From Gillisia limnaea DSM 15749 (GTDB taxonomy: Bacteria; Bacteroidota; Bacteroidia; Flavobacteriales; Flavobacteriaceae): 64,000 nucleotides of DNA. Location: the NCBI RefSeq assembly GCF_000243235.1, contig NZ_JH594606.1:1903448-1967447 (forward strand), written 5' to 3'. Numbering within the stretch: the first letter of the stretch is position 1; every line of letters starts with the position of its first letter. The notes under the pieces were generated by a model. It was given only the letters and a program-made list of their open reading frames with translations, was not told where the DNA came from and made no database searches. Positions 36,910-46,788 of the stretch are shown one piece after another. Both the position numbers and the translations under genes were made by a program.

Positions 36910-36943
36910 GAAAACCCCTGCAGATGTGCCGGGGTTTTCTTTT
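36910..36943 (+). terminator. Terminator ending the atp operon
   Basis: GAAAACCCC (36910-36918) pairs with GGGGTTTTC (36931-36939) followed by TTTT. It lies 26 nt after the last tandem-repeat unit and before the lipoprotein gene, so the repeat would be inside the atp mRNA 3'-UTR. Confidence 0.85.
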
Positions 36944-36990
36944 GGCATGCATTTTGTTTTATACTTATTAATTATTAAAAAAATTTTATT

Positions 36991-37440
36991 ATGAAATATT
37001 TCTACCTCGTATTTAGCACAGTGCTTGCTGCAGTTTTGTTGAACAGTTGTGCAAGCAATAAAGAACTTCAGGAGGGATCACCAGCTCAATTTGATCAATC
37101 TTATTTCACGTCAACCTCTAATTCTTTACAGCTCTTTATTCCCGTAAAAGCGATTCAGGCTAACAGGATTAGCCTTGACAGCGTATATTTTCGTGGAATG
37201 AAATCGGCGTTGCAACAAGATCCTGAGAATACGGGGGTTTATACTGCTCAGTTTAACACTGGAAACAAAGAACTTATCATGAGTTCGGACCCAGCGGAAG
37301 AATATGCTAATAAGGTGCCGCAAATGCCTGTCAAAGTTCCATTTGAGTTAAAGAGCGATGAGGCCTTAGTTGTATTTAAGGAAAATAATAAAAAGAAATA
37401 TTATAGAATTACGGGAATAAAAGAACGTTCAAAAGAATAG
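36991..37440 (+). CDS. Hypothetical lipoprotein
   Basis: 149 residues. Lipoprotein signal peptide, Cys20 in LLNSCASNKE. The mature part shows no motif I recognise; it is rich in charged residues at the end (FKENNKKKYYRITGIKERSKE). Transcribed alone after the atp terminator. I cannot assign a function. Confidence 0.8.
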   Translation: MKYFYLVFSTVLAAVLLNSCASNKELQEGSPAQFDQSYFTSTSNSLQLFIPVKAIQANRISLDSVYFRGMKSALQQDPENTGVYTAQFNTGNKELIMSSDPAEEYANKVPQMPVKVPFELKSDEALVVFKENNKKKYYRITGIKERSKE

Positions 37441-37518
37441 TATTTGCAAATTAAGCTATTCTACAGGCCGGAATTAACCGATTAATTAAGATATTTATAC
37501 CTTAAACGAAACCCCCTG

Positions 37519-38991
37519 TTGAGCAGCTTAAAAAACCTTTTTCAGCAAACATTTATCTATGGTCTGGCAACGGTCTTACCTCGAATGTTAAGTTTTTTGC
37601 TGGTTCCATTATACACAGAGGTCCTCCCGGTAAAGGAATATGGGGAGATTTCTATTATTTTTTCCTGGATTGTTTTATTTAATGTAATTCTTGCTTATGG
37701 GATGGAAACCGCTTTCTTTCGGTTTTTCCATAAAGAAACAAATAAGTCATTGGTAATATCTACCGCTGCCTTATCCCTTATTTTTTCTTCACTATTGTTC
37801 TTTATCCTTGCGTATACTTTTTCAGAACAATTGGCTGCGCTATCCGGAATACGTGAAGATTATATCACTTATACATTGTTTGTTCTGGGATTGGATGCCT
37901 TAGTGATTATTCCGTTTGCATGGCTTAGGGCGAATGAAAAACCAACGAAATATGCAATCATTAAAATCCTGAATGTAGCCGTAAATCTTGGACTAAACTT
38001 ATTTTTCCTGGTATTTTTACCCCGGCTTGCAACAGGAACCACTCCGGGAATCTCTTCAGGTATTTTTGAAACCCTCTATTTTCCAGGTTTCGAAATTTCT
38101 TACATTTTTATTTCTATGGTAATTGCGAGCAGTATAAGCCTGTTAATGATCTTGCCTTTTTATGCCAAAATAAAATATTCATTCAATGCTACAATTTGGA
38201 AACAAATGCTTCGCTATTCCTATCCGGTTTTATTTGCGGGAATTGCTTTTGCTATAAATGAAACTTTTGACCGCATTCTCCTTGATTGGTTGTTACCGGA
38301 AAACATAGCAGAAGCAGCAGTTGGAGCCTATGCCGCTTGTTACAAACTCGCCATTTTCATGACCCTGTTTGCAACTGCTTTCAGGATGGGGATAGAACCT
38401 TTTTTCTTTAGTCAAGCCGAAGAAAAAAACGCTCAGGAAACCTATGCGCTTATCACCCGGTATTTTGTGGCATTTGGATCGATAATTTTTGTGACCGTCG
38501 TGATTTTTTTAGATCCTTTGAAAGTTCTTTTAATTCGGAATAGTGATTATTGGGAAGCTATGAAGGTGGTGCCTCTAATCTTGTTGGCCAATTTTTGTTT
38601 AGGGATCTATCACAATTTATCTGTTTGGTATAAAATTACAGATCGCACTAAATTTGGAGCTTATATCTCCATTGGAGGGGCAATCATTACCCTTTCATTA
38701 AACTTTATTTTAATTCCTACCATGAGCTATATGGGCTCGGCAATTGCAACAGTAGCTGCTTATGGAACGATGATGTTACTATCCTACTATTTTGGTCAAA
38801 AATACTATCCAATTCCCTACAATCTAAAAAAAATAGGTTTGTATCTGGTTAGCTCGATCGCTTTTTCTGCCGTACATTTTTATCTTTTCAGGAATAATTA
38901 TTTTATAGGAATAAGTTTATGGATAGCTTTTTTAACTTTGATTTTTATTCAGGAAAAAAGGACAATTAAACACTTAATATTAAAAAAATGA
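37519..38991 (+). CDS. Wzx-type polysaccharide flippase (MATE/RfbX superfamily)
   Basis: 490 residues, about 13-14 membrane helices. N-terminal [30 protein letters not shown] read in parts is characteristic of RfbX/Wzx oligosaccharide flippases; it moves lipid-linked sugar across the inner membrane. The start is TTG at 37519, with no suitable ATG before it. It overlaps dut by 4 bp (ATGA). Confidence 0.85.
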   Translation: MSSLKNLFQQTFIYGLATVLPRMLSFLLVPLYTEVLPVKEYGEISIIFSWIVLFNVILAYGMETAFFRFFHKETNKSLVISTAALSLIFSSLLFFILAYTFSEQLAALSGIREDYITYTLFVLGLDALVIIPFAWLRANEKPTKYAIIKILNVAVNLGLNLFFLVFLPRLATGTTPGISSGIFETLYFPGFEISYIFISMVIASSISLLMILPFYAKIKYSFNATIWKQMLRYSYPVLFAGIAFAINETFDRILLDWLLPENIAEAAVGAYAACYKLAIFMTLFATAFRMGIEPFFFSQAEEKNAQETYALITRYFVAFGSIIFVTVVIFLDPLKVLLIRNSDYWEAMKVVPLILLANFCLGIYHNLSVWYKITDRTKFGAYISIGGAIITLSLNFILIPTMSYMGSAIATVAAYGTMMLLSYYFGQKYYPIPYNLKKIGLYLVSSIAFSAVHFYLFRNNYFIGISLWIAFLTLIFIQEKRTIKHLILKK

Positions 38992-39422
38992 CAATTAAAA
39001 TAATCAATAAGTCTACTCATAAGTTGCCGCATTACGAGACAGAAGCTTCTGCAGGAATGGACTTGAGAGCCAATATTACCGAAGCAATTACGTTAAAACC
39101 ATTGGAACGCATTATTGTGAAAACCGGATTGTTTATTGAATTACCTTTGGGTTATGAAGCCCAGGTAAGACCTCGAAGTGGTCTGGCTGCAAAAAAAGGA
39201 GTAACAGTCCTTAATTCTCCCGGTACCATAGATGCAGATTACAGAGGGGAAATTGGTGTTATCCTGGTAAATCTCTCTAACGAAAATTTCACCATTGAAA
39301 ATGGAGAACGCGTGGCACAATTGGTAATTGCAAAACATGAACATATTTCCTGGCAAGAGGTGAGTGTTCTGGAAGAGACCTCAAGAGGAGTCGGAGGATT
39401 TGGAAGCACCGGAACAAAGTAA
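38988..39422 (+). CDS. dut: dUTP diphosphatase
   Basis: 144 residues, trimeric type. Hydrolyses dUTP to dUMP. Motifs in order: [41 protein letters not shown] and C-terminal GGFGSTGTK. Overlaps the flippase stop by 4 bp, so likely translated by coupling. Confidence 0.97.
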   Translation: MTIKIINKSTHKLPHYETEASAGMDLRANITEAITLKPLERIIVKTGLFIELPLGYEAQVRPRSGLAAKKGVTVLNSPGTIDADYRGEIGVILVNLSNENFTIENGERVAQLVIAKHEHISWQEVSVLEETSRGVGGFGSTGTK

Positions 39423-39444
39423 AAAAGTAAAAATTATTAACAAT

Positions 39445-39494
39445 GAATATTGGAGACTAAAATTTAATTTTCCATAAGCTACCCTCCAATATTC
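39445..39494 (+). other. Hairpin between dut and the nucleotidyltransferase gene
   Basis: GAATATTGGAG (39445-39455) pairs perfectly with CTCCAATATTC (39484-39494) over a 28-nt loop, with no T-run after. The right arm is followed by CATATT, similar to the layout of the atpA-atpG hairpin. Confidence 0.55.
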
Positions 39495-39513
39495 CATATT
39501 TTAAATAGAACGC

Positions 39514-40524
39514 ATGAAGATTATAGTACCTATGGCAGGTCGTGGTTCACGACTTCGCCCTCATACCTTAACTGTTCCAAAACCTTTAATTCCTATAGCA
39601 GGAAAGCCTATAGTTCACCGTTTGGTGGAAGATATCGCTAAAGTATTGGATGAAAAAATTGAGGAAGTCGCTTTTATTATTGGAGTTGATTTTGGTGAAA
39701 AAGTGGAAAAAGATCTTATTAAGATTGCTGAAAGCCTTGGTGCAAAAGCCAGTATTTACTACCAGGATAAACCTTTGGGAACAGGTCACGCGATCATGTG
39801 CGCCAAGGATTCTCTGGAAGGTCCCGCAGTAATTGCCTATGCCGATACACTTTTTAAAGCAGATTTCACACTCGATAAAAATGCCGATGGTGTTATTTGG
39901 GTGAAACAGGTGGGAAATCCATACGCCTACGGAGTGGTAAAACTAAATGAAAAGAACCATATTACAGATCTTGTCGAAAAACCGGAAGAATTCGTTTCAG
40001 ATCTTGCCGTGATAGGAATTTATTATTTTAAAGATGTTGCAGTCCTTAAGAATGAATTACAAACCGTTTTGGACGAAAATATTATTCGTGGCGGGGAATA
40101 CCAAATCAATGACGGAATTGAGGGGATGAAGCAAAAAGGCTTGATTTTTGTTCCCGGACAGGTAGACGAATGGATGGACTGCGGAAATAAAGACGTTACA
40201 GTAGAAACCAACGGAAGGATGTTGAAATTTTTGCATCAGGATGGTGAAAAGCTGATGTCAGATTCTGTTAAGATTACAAATTCTGAAATTACCGAACCTT
40301 GTTTCATAGGCGAAAATGTGGTGTTGGAAAATGCGAAGATAGGTCCAAATGTATCTATTGGAGATGGTTGTGTGGTGAAGGATTCCACTATAAAAAATAG
40401 TTTAATTCAGAATTTTTCTGAAATAAAAAATGCAAAATTGGACAATGCGATGATTGGAAGTTTTGCAAAATTCAACGGGGACTTCACAAGCATTAGCATT
40501 GGAGATTATTCGGTTTTAGAATAA
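39514..40524 (+). CDS. Sugar-phosphate nucleotidyltransferase with left-handed beta-helix tail
   Basis: 336 residues. N-terminal GlmU/RfbA-like GT-A fold with the signature GRGSRLRPHTLTVPKPLIPI, YQDKPLGTGHAIMCAK and WMDCGNKDV. The C-terminal third has hexapeptide-like repeats (SIGDGCVVKDSTIKN, NFSEIKNAKLDNAMIGS) of the left-handed beta helix, but no acetyltransferase motif of GlmU is obvious. It makes an NDP-sugar from a sugar-1-phosphate; dTDP-glucose or UDP-sugar cannot be separated by eye. Lies between dut and a TPR gene. Confidence 0.85.
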   Translation: MKIIVPMAGRGSRLRPHTLTVPKPLIPIAGKPIVHRLVEDIAKVLDEKIEEVAFIIGVDFGEKVEKDLIKIAESLGAKASIYYQDKPLGTGHAIMCAKDSLEGPAVIAYADTLFKADFTLDKNADGVIWVKQVGNPYAYGVVKLNEKNHITDLVEKPEEFVSDLAVIGIYYFKDVAVLKNELQTVLDENIIRGGEYQINDGIEGMKQKGLIFVPGQVDEWMDCGNKDVTVETNGRMLKFLHQDGEKLMSDSVKITNSEITEPCFIGENVVLENAKIGPNVSIGDGCVVKDSTIKNSLIQNFSEIKNAKLDNAMIGSFAKFNGDFTSISIGDYSVLE

Positions 40525-40570
40525 ATAGCCGCTTTCGGTGCTTTTGATTTAGCGTTAATAATGAAAGAGT

Positions 40571-41947
40571 GTGAAAAAGAACAGGTACTTAATTATTCTG
40601 ATAATTTCGGGGATTTTATTTTCTTCCGAAGTAATTGCGCAGGAGATCGAAACCCCTGTACAGGAAGTTAATGTAGATGATCTGGGAACTGTAACCGATG
40701 AATTTCAGGAGTATTTTTTTGAAGCTTTAAAGCAAAAGGCCATCGAGAATTATGAAAAGGCGATCGTTGCACTTAAAAAATGCGAAGGCCTGCAACCTGA
40801 TAATGCTGTGGTTCATTTTGAGCTTGGAAAAAATTACAAGGCACTTGAAAATTACGAACAGTCGATTTCCAGTTTGCAAAAAGCCAATAGATTGCAACCC
40901 AACCAGGAATGGGTGCTGGTAGAATTGATGGAGGCCTTTTATTACGATAAGGATTACGAACAGGCTATTTTGATAGCTCAAAAACTGCTTTCTTTTAATT
41001 CAAAATACAATGAAAATCTGGCCAATCTTTTATTTGAGAGCCAACAGTATGACAAATTATTAAGCTTGCTCGATACGTTGGATTCAAAACTTGGTTTAAC
41101 GGAATACAGGACTGGTTTAAGACAGCAAATTTATGCGCTTACCCAAAATACTCCGGCGCAAATACAGGTATTACTGGATGCCATAAAGCTTAACCCTGAG
41201 AATGAAAGGAATTATCTCAACCTTATATTTGTTTACAGCGAACAGAATATGCAGAAAGAAGCTTTTGAAACGGCTAAAAATATGGAGAAAATCTTCCCTA
41301 CTTCAAAAGTGGTTCACCTGGCACTGTATAAATTTCATCTGGATTCCGGTGAAACAAGTGAAGCGCTTAATTCAATGAAACTTATTCTGGAGGCGGAGGA
41401 AATTGATCCTGTTTCGAAGTTCAAGGTTTTGAATGATTTTTTGCTTTTTGTAAATGAGAATCCTTCTTATGAGGAGTTGCTGCAGGGAGTTGCTGAGGTG
41501 TTTTCAAGATCGGAAAACAGTCCCGAAATCTATCAAAGATTTGGGGAATATTATCTTATAAAAAACCAAAAGGAAAAGGCACTCGGGTATTTTGAGCTGG
41601 GCATTGAAAAAAACCTTGATAATTTTGATCTTTTGCGGAAAACGTTGCTGCTGCAACTGGATCTTTTAAAACTCGAAAATGCGCTAAAACTAAGTGAACA
41701 TGCTATTGAAATTTTTCCTGCCCAACCAATTCTTTATCTAATTCAGGGCGCTGCGTTAAATAAGCAGAAGGAATTTACAGAAGCAGCGGAAATACTTACA
41801 TTTGGCCTCGATTATTTAATAGATGATCAAAAAATGACAGCCGAATTTTATGATCAATTGTCTATTGCTTACACCGGACTTGGAAACGCTCAAAAAGCGA
41901 CAGAATTCAATGAAAAGGCCACACAAATTAAAAAAAGTCAAAATTAG
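40571..41947 (+). CDS. Exported TPR protein
   Basis: 458 residues beginning with GTG at 40571. Signal peptide ends near VIAQE (residue 25). The rest is a set of tetratricopeptide helices (NAVVHFELGKNYKALENYEQS, AQPILYLIQGAALNKQKEF), a scaffold for protein binding in the periplasm. It directly abuts the DUF4292 gene. Confidence 0.85.
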   Translation: MKKNRYLIILIISGILFSSEVIAQEIETPVQEVNVDDLGTVTDEFQEYFFEALKQKAIENYEKAIVALKKCEGLQPDNAVVHFELGKNYKALENYEQSISSLQKANRLQPNQEWVLVELMEAFYYDKDYEQAILIAQKLLSFNSKYNENLANLLFESQQYDKLLSLLDTLDSKLGLTEYRTGLRQQIYALTQNTPAQIQVLLDAIKLNPENERNYLNLIFVYSEQNMQKEAFETAKNMEKIFPTSKVVHLALYKFHLDSGETSEALNSMKLILEAEEIDPVSKFKVLNDFLLFVNENPSYEELLQGVAEVFSRSENSPEIYQRFGEYYLIKNQKEKALGYFELGIEKNLDNFDLLRKTLLLQLDLLKLENALKLSEHAIEIFPAQPILYLIQGAALNKQKEFTEAAEILTFGLDYLIDDQKMTAEFYDQLSIAYTGLGNAQKATEFNEKATQIKKSQN

Positions 41948-42715
41948 ATGTATAAGAAAGCATTCACCCTACTAAGCATATGTTTATTGATTATCTCCTG
42001 TAAGAGCAGGAAGGAACCTGTTGAAATTGAAGATGCAGCAACCGCAAAAGTTGTTGCCATGCATTACAGCAACGAAGCAGATTTTAAAACCATGAACAGC
42101 CGTTTGCGCTTGAAATATCAGGATGAAGACCGTTCACAATCTGTTACGGTGAGTTTTAGAATGCAAAAAGACAGTGTCATCTGGATGAGCGCTCAATTGC
42201 TCGGAATTCCATTGGCAAAAGCCATTATAACCAAAGATAGGGTGAGTTACTACGAAAAGATAAGCAAAACCTATTTTGATGGAGATTATAGATTGCTTAG
42301 CAAATGGCTGGGAACTCCTTTAGACTTCGATAAATTGCAGAACTTGTTGATTGGACAAACCATCTACGATTTGAGATCAGAACGCTATAAATTAACCGAA
42401 TCCATTCAGGGATATCAATTGGTACCTATAAAGGATTTGGAGGTAATTAAGAAATTATTCCTGCTGGATGCTAAAAGTTTTAAGGCAATTGCACAGCAAT
42501 TATCACAGGAGAAAGAAAACAGGAATGTAACCGTTACCTATCCAAAATACCAAAGGGTGAATGGAAAAACTATCCCGGAAGAGATTAGGATCGTGGCAAA
42601 TAGCCAGGGAAGTGGCACCCAGATTGAGATCTCCTTTAAATCGGTAACTTTTAACGATCCGGTGAGTTTCCCGTTTGAAATTCCTTCAGGATATGATGAA
42701 ATCGCTCTAGAATAA
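41948..42715 (+). CDS. DUF4292-family lipoprotein (LolA/LolB-like)
   Basis: 255 residues. Lipoprotein signal with Cys18 in IISCKSRKE. The mature part (SVTVSFRMQKDSVIWMSAQ, LLGIPLAKAIITKDRVSYYEK) is the DUF4292 family, a half-barrel that resembles LolA/LolB lipoprotein carriers. It is plausibly involved in lipoprotein insertion at the outer membrane. The TPR gene precedes it with no gap and the EnvC gene overlaps by one base (TAATG). Confidence 0.82.
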   Translation: MYKKAFTLLSICLLIISCKSRKEPVEIEDAATAKVVAMHYSNEADFKTMNSRLRLKYQDEDRSQSVTVSFRMQKDSVIWMSAQLLGIPLAKAIITKDRVSYYEKISKTYFDGDYRLLSKWLGTPLDFDKLQNLLIGQTIYDLRSERYKLTESIQGYQLVPIKDLEVIKKLFLLDAKSFKAIAQQLSQEKENRNVTVTYPKYQRVNGKTIPEEIRIVANSQGSGTQIEISFKSVTFNDPVSFPFEIPSGYDEIALE

Positions 42716-43938
42716 TGATGTTTAAAAACTATATCCCGCTACTATTCCTGATGGTTGTTCTCTATACCGGGAATTTTTCAGTGTATTCTCAAACCAGTCG
42801 TGAAGATTTGGAGCAACGTCGCCTGGAACTTCGGGAAGAAATTCAGAGGATTAACAGTTTAAGAACTTCAAATAAAAATAAGGAAAAATCGGTTTTAACC
42901 GAAGTGGAAGATTTGGACCGGCAGATAAGAACTACAGAGAATTTGATTAAGGTAACTAACCAGCAGGCGAATTTGCTTACCCGGGATATCAATTCCAACA
43001 CCAATAAAATTCAGAGTCTTCGGAAGGAACTGGAAAAATTAAAGGAAGATTATTCTCAAATGATCGAAAAATCCTTCAAAAGTAAATCCCAGCAAAGCAG
43101 GGTGATGTTTTTATTGTCTTCCGAAAGCTTCTTACAAGCCTATAAGAGGCTTCAATACATGAAACAGTACGCGAACTACAGAAAACAGCAGGGAGACGAA
43201 ATAAAGCTGCGTACAGAAGAAATGCAGCAGCTTAACGCAAGTTTGATCAAGCAGAAAAAAACAAAGGATGTATTAATAGCTGAAAACAGGGAAACCCGGG
43301 GGCAATTGGGAAAAAATCGTCAATCTCAGCAGGTTCTTATAAAGAGTATAAGACAAAAGGAGGGTCAATTTGCTTCGCAAATCAAGAAGAAGCAGCAGGA
43401 GATCAACGCTATAGATAAACAAATTGATGAAATAATAAGGGCTTCTATCGCTGCTGCCAATAAAGAAAGCGGTTCAACTTCCCGGGATGTTTATGAATTA
43501 ACTCCGGAGGCAAAAGCGCTTGCGGCAAATTTTGCAAGCAATAAAGGGAAACTTCCATGGCCGGTTCGTTCTGGGGTTGTCACCACAAGATTTGGTACTC
43601 AACCGCACCCGGTCGTGAAATCTATAAGTATCAACAGCAATGGCGTGCGCATTGAAACCGACAAAGGTGGAAAAGCACGGGCAGTTTTTGGTGGAACAGT
43701 AAGTGAAGTTCAGGCGGTAAAAGGCGCAAATAAAGCTGTAATGGTAAGGCATGGAGATTATCTTACCATTTATAATAATCTTTCCAAGGTATACGTGAAC
43801 AGGGGAGATGTTGTTTCCCTGGGTCAGGATATTGGAGAAGTTGCCACCAGTAGCAGCTCAGGCAAAACAACTTTATATTTCCTTATCTATAAAAACATGG
43901 ATAAACTGGATCCTGCAGAATGGATCTTACGAATGTAA
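42715..43938 (+). CDS. EnvC-like murein hydrolase activator (degenerate LytM domain)
   Basis: 407 residues. Signal peptide ends near VYSQ. A long coiled coil runs from about residue 25 to 250, then a LytM/M23 domain begins WPVRSGVVTTRFGTQPHP. The zinc ligands are replaced: NGVRIETD instead of His-x-x-x-Asp and TTLYFLIY in place of the His-Leu-His triad. This is the mark of EnvC-type activators, which turn on amidases rather than cut by themselves. Start is the ATG at 42715, with a second ATG three bases later. Confidence 0.88.
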   Translation: MMFKNYIPLLFLMVVLYTGNFSVYSQTSREDLEQRRLELREEIQRINSLRTSNKNKEKSVLTEVEDLDRQIRTTENLIKVTNQQANLLTRDINSNTNKIQSLRKELEKLKEDYSQMIEKSFKSKSQQSRVMFLLSSESFLQAYKRLQYMKQYANYRKQQGDEIKLRTEEMQQLNASLIKQKKTKDVLIAENRETRGQLGKNRQSQQVLIKSIRQKEGQFASQIKKKQQEINAIDKQIDEIIRASIAAANKESGSTSRDVYELTPEAKALAANFASNKGKLPWPVRSGVVTTRFGTQPHPVVKSISINSNGVRIETDKGGKARAVFGGTVSEVQAVKGANKAVMVRHGDYLTIYNNLSKVYVNRGDVVSLGQDIGEVATSSSSGKTTLYFLIYKNMDKLDPAEWILRM

Positions 43939-44008
43939 GCCACGAATGAATATTCCTTCATTATGACTAATTCCTGCTTAAAATTGTGGATGGGAATCCT
44001 GGGATAAT

Positions 44009-44521
44009 CTAATCCTTAAATAAAGCTTTTAGCTCCGTTGCATCTTTTGGCTTCATTTTTCCGGCAAGGACCAAACTTAGCTGTTTTCTTCTTAATGCAG
44101 CATCGAAACGTGATTTTTCAAGTTCTGTTTCAGGGACCAAAGCAGGAACATTTATGGGAGATCCGGTTTCATCTACCGCTACAAAAGTATAAATAGCTTC
44201 GTTAGCCTTAGATCGTTTTCCACTTTCGCGATCTTCCACCCAAACATCGATGAAGATTTCCATAGAGCTTTTAAAGGCCCGGGAAACAGCCGCTTCTACA
44301 GTAACTACGCTTCCTAAAGGAATGGCTTTGTTAAATGCAACATGATTTACAGAGGCGGTTACAACGATACTTCGGCTATGCCTTCTAGCTGCAATGCTCG
44401 CTGCACGATCCATTCGTGCTAATAGTTCACCACCGAATAGATTGTTGAGCGGATTAGTTTCACTTGGTAAAACAAGGTCTGTAAGTATAGTACGGGAATC
44501 TGTTGGAGTTCTTGATTGCAT
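44009..44521 (-). CDS. Acyl-CoA thioesterase (hotdog fold)
   Basis: 170 residues from ATG 44521. The frame opens 27 bp earlier, but that stretch contains the promoter. Hotdog domain with NPLNNLFGGELLARMDRAAS and ASVNHVAFNKAIPLGSVVTVE, typical of YciA/BACH-type acyl-CoA thioesterases acting in the cytoplasm. Convergent with the EnvC gene. Promoter visible just upstream. Confidence 0.9.
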   Translation of the reverse strand: MQSRTPTDSRTILTDLVLPSETNPLNNLFGGELLARMDRAASIAARRHSRSIVVTASVNHVAFNKAIPLGSVVTVEAAVSRAFKSSMEIFIDVWVEDRESGKRSKANEAIYTFVAVDETGSPINVPALVPETELEKSRFDAALRRKQLSLVLAGKMKPKDATELKALFKD

Positions 44522-44537
44522 TCTGCCAATTTTTTGG

Positions 44538-44568
44538 CAAAGGTACAAGCCATTCCAGCTGTTTACAA
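44538..44568 (-). promoter_or_regulatory. Promoter of the acyl-CoA thioesterase
   Basis: On the minus strand TTG (44568-44566), a 20-nt spacer and TACCTTTG (44545-44538), ending 16 nt before the ATG at 44521. Fits the Bacteroidota consensus and supports the shorter start. Confidence 0.65.
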
Positions 44569-44580
44569 GTTAATGAAGTA

Positions 44581-45513
44581 TTAAAATTCCTGAATTAGCA
44601 TCCAGGCTCCTTCATTGGATTTTTTGGCTTTTCTCAACATTTCCATGGCTTCCGGTCTGGTTTGAAAACTACCATAAACCACCTGATGAAGTCCAAACTT
44701 GTTTTCACCAATATAACGGGCTTTAAAACCTTCAGTCCTTAGCTCGGTTACTTTTTGGTGGGCATTTTCTTCCACACGGAAAGCTCCTGCAACGATGTGA
44801 TAATCTCCAATTTGTTTGGTCACTTTAAAGGTAATCTCCGGTAGGGGATTATCTATAACGAACGTAGCTTGTTGAATTTGTTGTTGTAATTGAGATTCGG
44901 CGGCCTTTTGTTCAGCAACATTATGCTGGTTTACTTGGTTGCTGTAGATATTTAAACCGGTAAATCCGGCAAGACCTAAAGCTATTAATCCTATGGCAGC
45001 ATATTTCAAATAAGGCCTGCTTTGTCTTGTTTCCGGAGTGAAAAGAAAAGGTACTTTTTCCTCGAGTTCCTGAACCTGTTTCTTATAAGCTTCCCGCTTA
45101 ACCACAGAAGCCGGGATACTGCTTAACCCAAAGGCCTCAGAAAGAAAATTAGTTGCTTTAAAAGGTTCAAATACTAAGTTTCCTTCAGAAGAAATTGCGA
45201 AATTCCCCAAAGTATCTAAAGCTACTTTATTTTCTTTTTCCAGTTGTTGGTTGATTTGCTGAACAAATTCTTCCACCTTATAAACGGCGGCAGGATATGA
45301 GATTCCCTGCACATCTGAAACATAGTTTACCAGCAACCCATCGCTTTTCTTTAATTGTGCATTGAAGGAAACCTGCTTTTTAGGCGGGAAAAAAGTTTTG
45401 GAAGCTTCGTCGAAATGTGCCGACTCCTTTTGGGTTAAAAATGCGCCAAAACCGGGAAGGATTACACATTCGTATCGGTAAAGTAAATCTGAGATGAAAG
45501 TAGCTATCGTCAT
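44581..45513 (-). CDS. HU-CCDC81/SPOR domain membrane protein
   Basis: 310 residues. N-terminal HU/CCDC81-like domain (about 1-130, TFISDLLYRYECVILPGFGA), a membrane helix near residues 168-188, a Gln-rich stretch, then a C-terminal SPOR domain (about 230-308, IVAGAFRVEENAHQKVTELR). SPOR domains bind denuded glycan strands at the division site. The cytoplasmic HU-like part suggests a link to DNA or other partners. A -7 element TACTTTTG ends 5 nt before the ATG. Confidence 0.85.
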   Translation of the reverse strand: MTIATFISDLLYRYECVILPGFGAFLTQKESAHFDEASKTFFPPKKQVSFNAQLKKSDGLLVNYVSDVQGISYPAAVYKVEEFVQQINQQLEKENKVALDTLGNFAISSEGNLVFEPFKATNFLSEAFGLSSIPASVVKREAYKKQVQELEEKVPFLFTPETRQSRPYLKYAAIGLIALGLAGFTGLNIYSNQVNQHNVAEQKAAESQLQQQIQQATFVIDNPLPEITFKVTKQIGDYHIVAGAFRVEENAHQKVTELRTEGFKARYIGENKFGLHQVVYGSFQTRPEAMEMLRKAKKSNEGAWMLIQEF

Positions 45514-45518
45514 AATAA

Positions 45519-45526
45519 CAAAAGTA
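45519..45526 (-). promoter_or_regulatory. -7 element of the HU/SPOR gene (near-leaderless)
   Basis: TACTTTTG on the minus strand, five bases upstream of the ATG at 45513, so the mRNA would begin at or next to the start codon. No clear -33. Confidence 0.4.
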
Positions 45527-45687
45527 AGATTTTAAGCAACAGCATAAAATTAGCTAAAGATATCTTATTAACAAATGTTTTTTTCAGTATTTTTAGTACT
45601 CCTTGAGTGTTATTAATCCTTGAAAATGAATAATTAACAAGAATTTGATCTCATTATTTCGTTTTATCCGGCAAAGCTTTTAAAATT

Positions 45688-46788
45688 ATGGATGTATCTG
45701 AATTACTTTATGTGCTGGCTTTGCAAAATATTCCAAATCTTGGGGATAGTACTGCTAAAAAGCTTATCAGGCATCTTGGATCTGCTGAAGCGGTGCTGAA
45801 AGCAAAAAAAGAAAGCCTTCTTAAAATAGACGGAATTGGAAGCATTAAGCTGAAAGGATTACACGATGCTGTGCATTTACATGCAGCAGAAACAGAGCTT
45901 AAATATATTCAGGATAATACTATTGGATATACATATTATCAGGATCATGATTATCCTGAAAAACTCAAGCATTGTAACGATGGGCCAATTTTGTTGTTTT
46001 CCCGCGGAAAAATAGATCTAAAGAATAAAAAAATAATAAGCGTGGTAGGAACCCGAAATGTAACCATTCATGGGACCGCTTTTTGTGAACGATTTATTGA
46101 GGAACTTGCTCCTTTAGATCCTGTTATCATTTCCGGATTTGCTTACGGCGTAGATATTACCACTCAAAAGGCCGCGATTAAAAATAAATTGCAAAACATT
46201 GGTTGCCTGGCTCATGGCCTAAACCAGATATATCCAAAAATTCATTCAAGATATATTGAACAGGTGGAAGAAAACGGTGGTTTTTTTACCGATTTCTGGT
46301 CTACCCAGGCATTTGAACGCACAAATTTTTTAAAACGCAACAGGATAATTGCCGGACTTAGTGAAGCGACGGTAGTGATTGAAAGTGCCGAAAAAGGAGG
46401 TTCCCTTGTAACTGCAGATATCGCCAATTCTTATAATCGCGAGGTTTTTGCAGTTCCTGGAAGACCTAATGACTCGCAAAGTCGTGGTTGTAATAACCTG
46501 ATAAAATCTCAAAATGCCCATTTACTTACAAGCGCCGCAGATCTTGTCTATATCCTCAACTGGGATCTAAACAATGGCCAATCTGTGGTGCAAAAACAGC
46601 TTTTTGTAGAATTAGACGCCACAGAGCAACCAATCCATCGCTATTTAAGAGAAAACGGGAAGCAGCAACTGGATACCATCGCCTTAAGCTGTGACATCCC
46701 AACCTATAAAGCTGCCGGATTATTGCTGGAAATGGAATTAAAAGGGGTCATCCGGCCGCTTCCGGGAAAATTATTTGAAGCCATTTAG
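45688..46788 (+). CDS. dprA: DNA-processing protein DprA
   Basis: 366 residues. Loads RecA on single-stranded DNA entering during transformation. N-terminal helix-hairpin-helix region (AAKKLIRHLGSAEAVLKAK-like), Rossmann domain with VVGTRNVTIHG, ISGFAYGVDITTQKAA and the signature VIESAEKGGSLVTADIA and AVPGRPNDSQSRGCN. The C-terminal winged-helix part is present. The end overlaps trpS by 4 bp in antisense. Confidence 0.96.
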   Translation: MDVSELLYVLALQNIPNLGDSTAKKLIRHLGSAEAVLKAKKESLLKIDGIGSIKLKGLHDAVHLHAAETELKYIQDNTIGYTYYQDHDYPEKLKHCNDGPILLFSRGKIDLKNKKIISVVGTRNVTIHGTAFCERFIEELAPLDPVIISGFAYGVDITTQKAAIKNKLQNIGCLAHGLNQIYPKIHSRYIEQVEENGGFFTDFWSTQAFERTNFLKRNRIIAGLSEATVVIESAEKGGSLVTADIANSYNREVFAVPGRPNDSQSRGCNNLIKSQNAHLLTSAADLVYILNWDLNNGQSVVQKQLFVELDATEQPIHRYLRENGKQQLDTIALSCDIPTYKAAGLLLEMELKGVIRPLPGKLFEAI

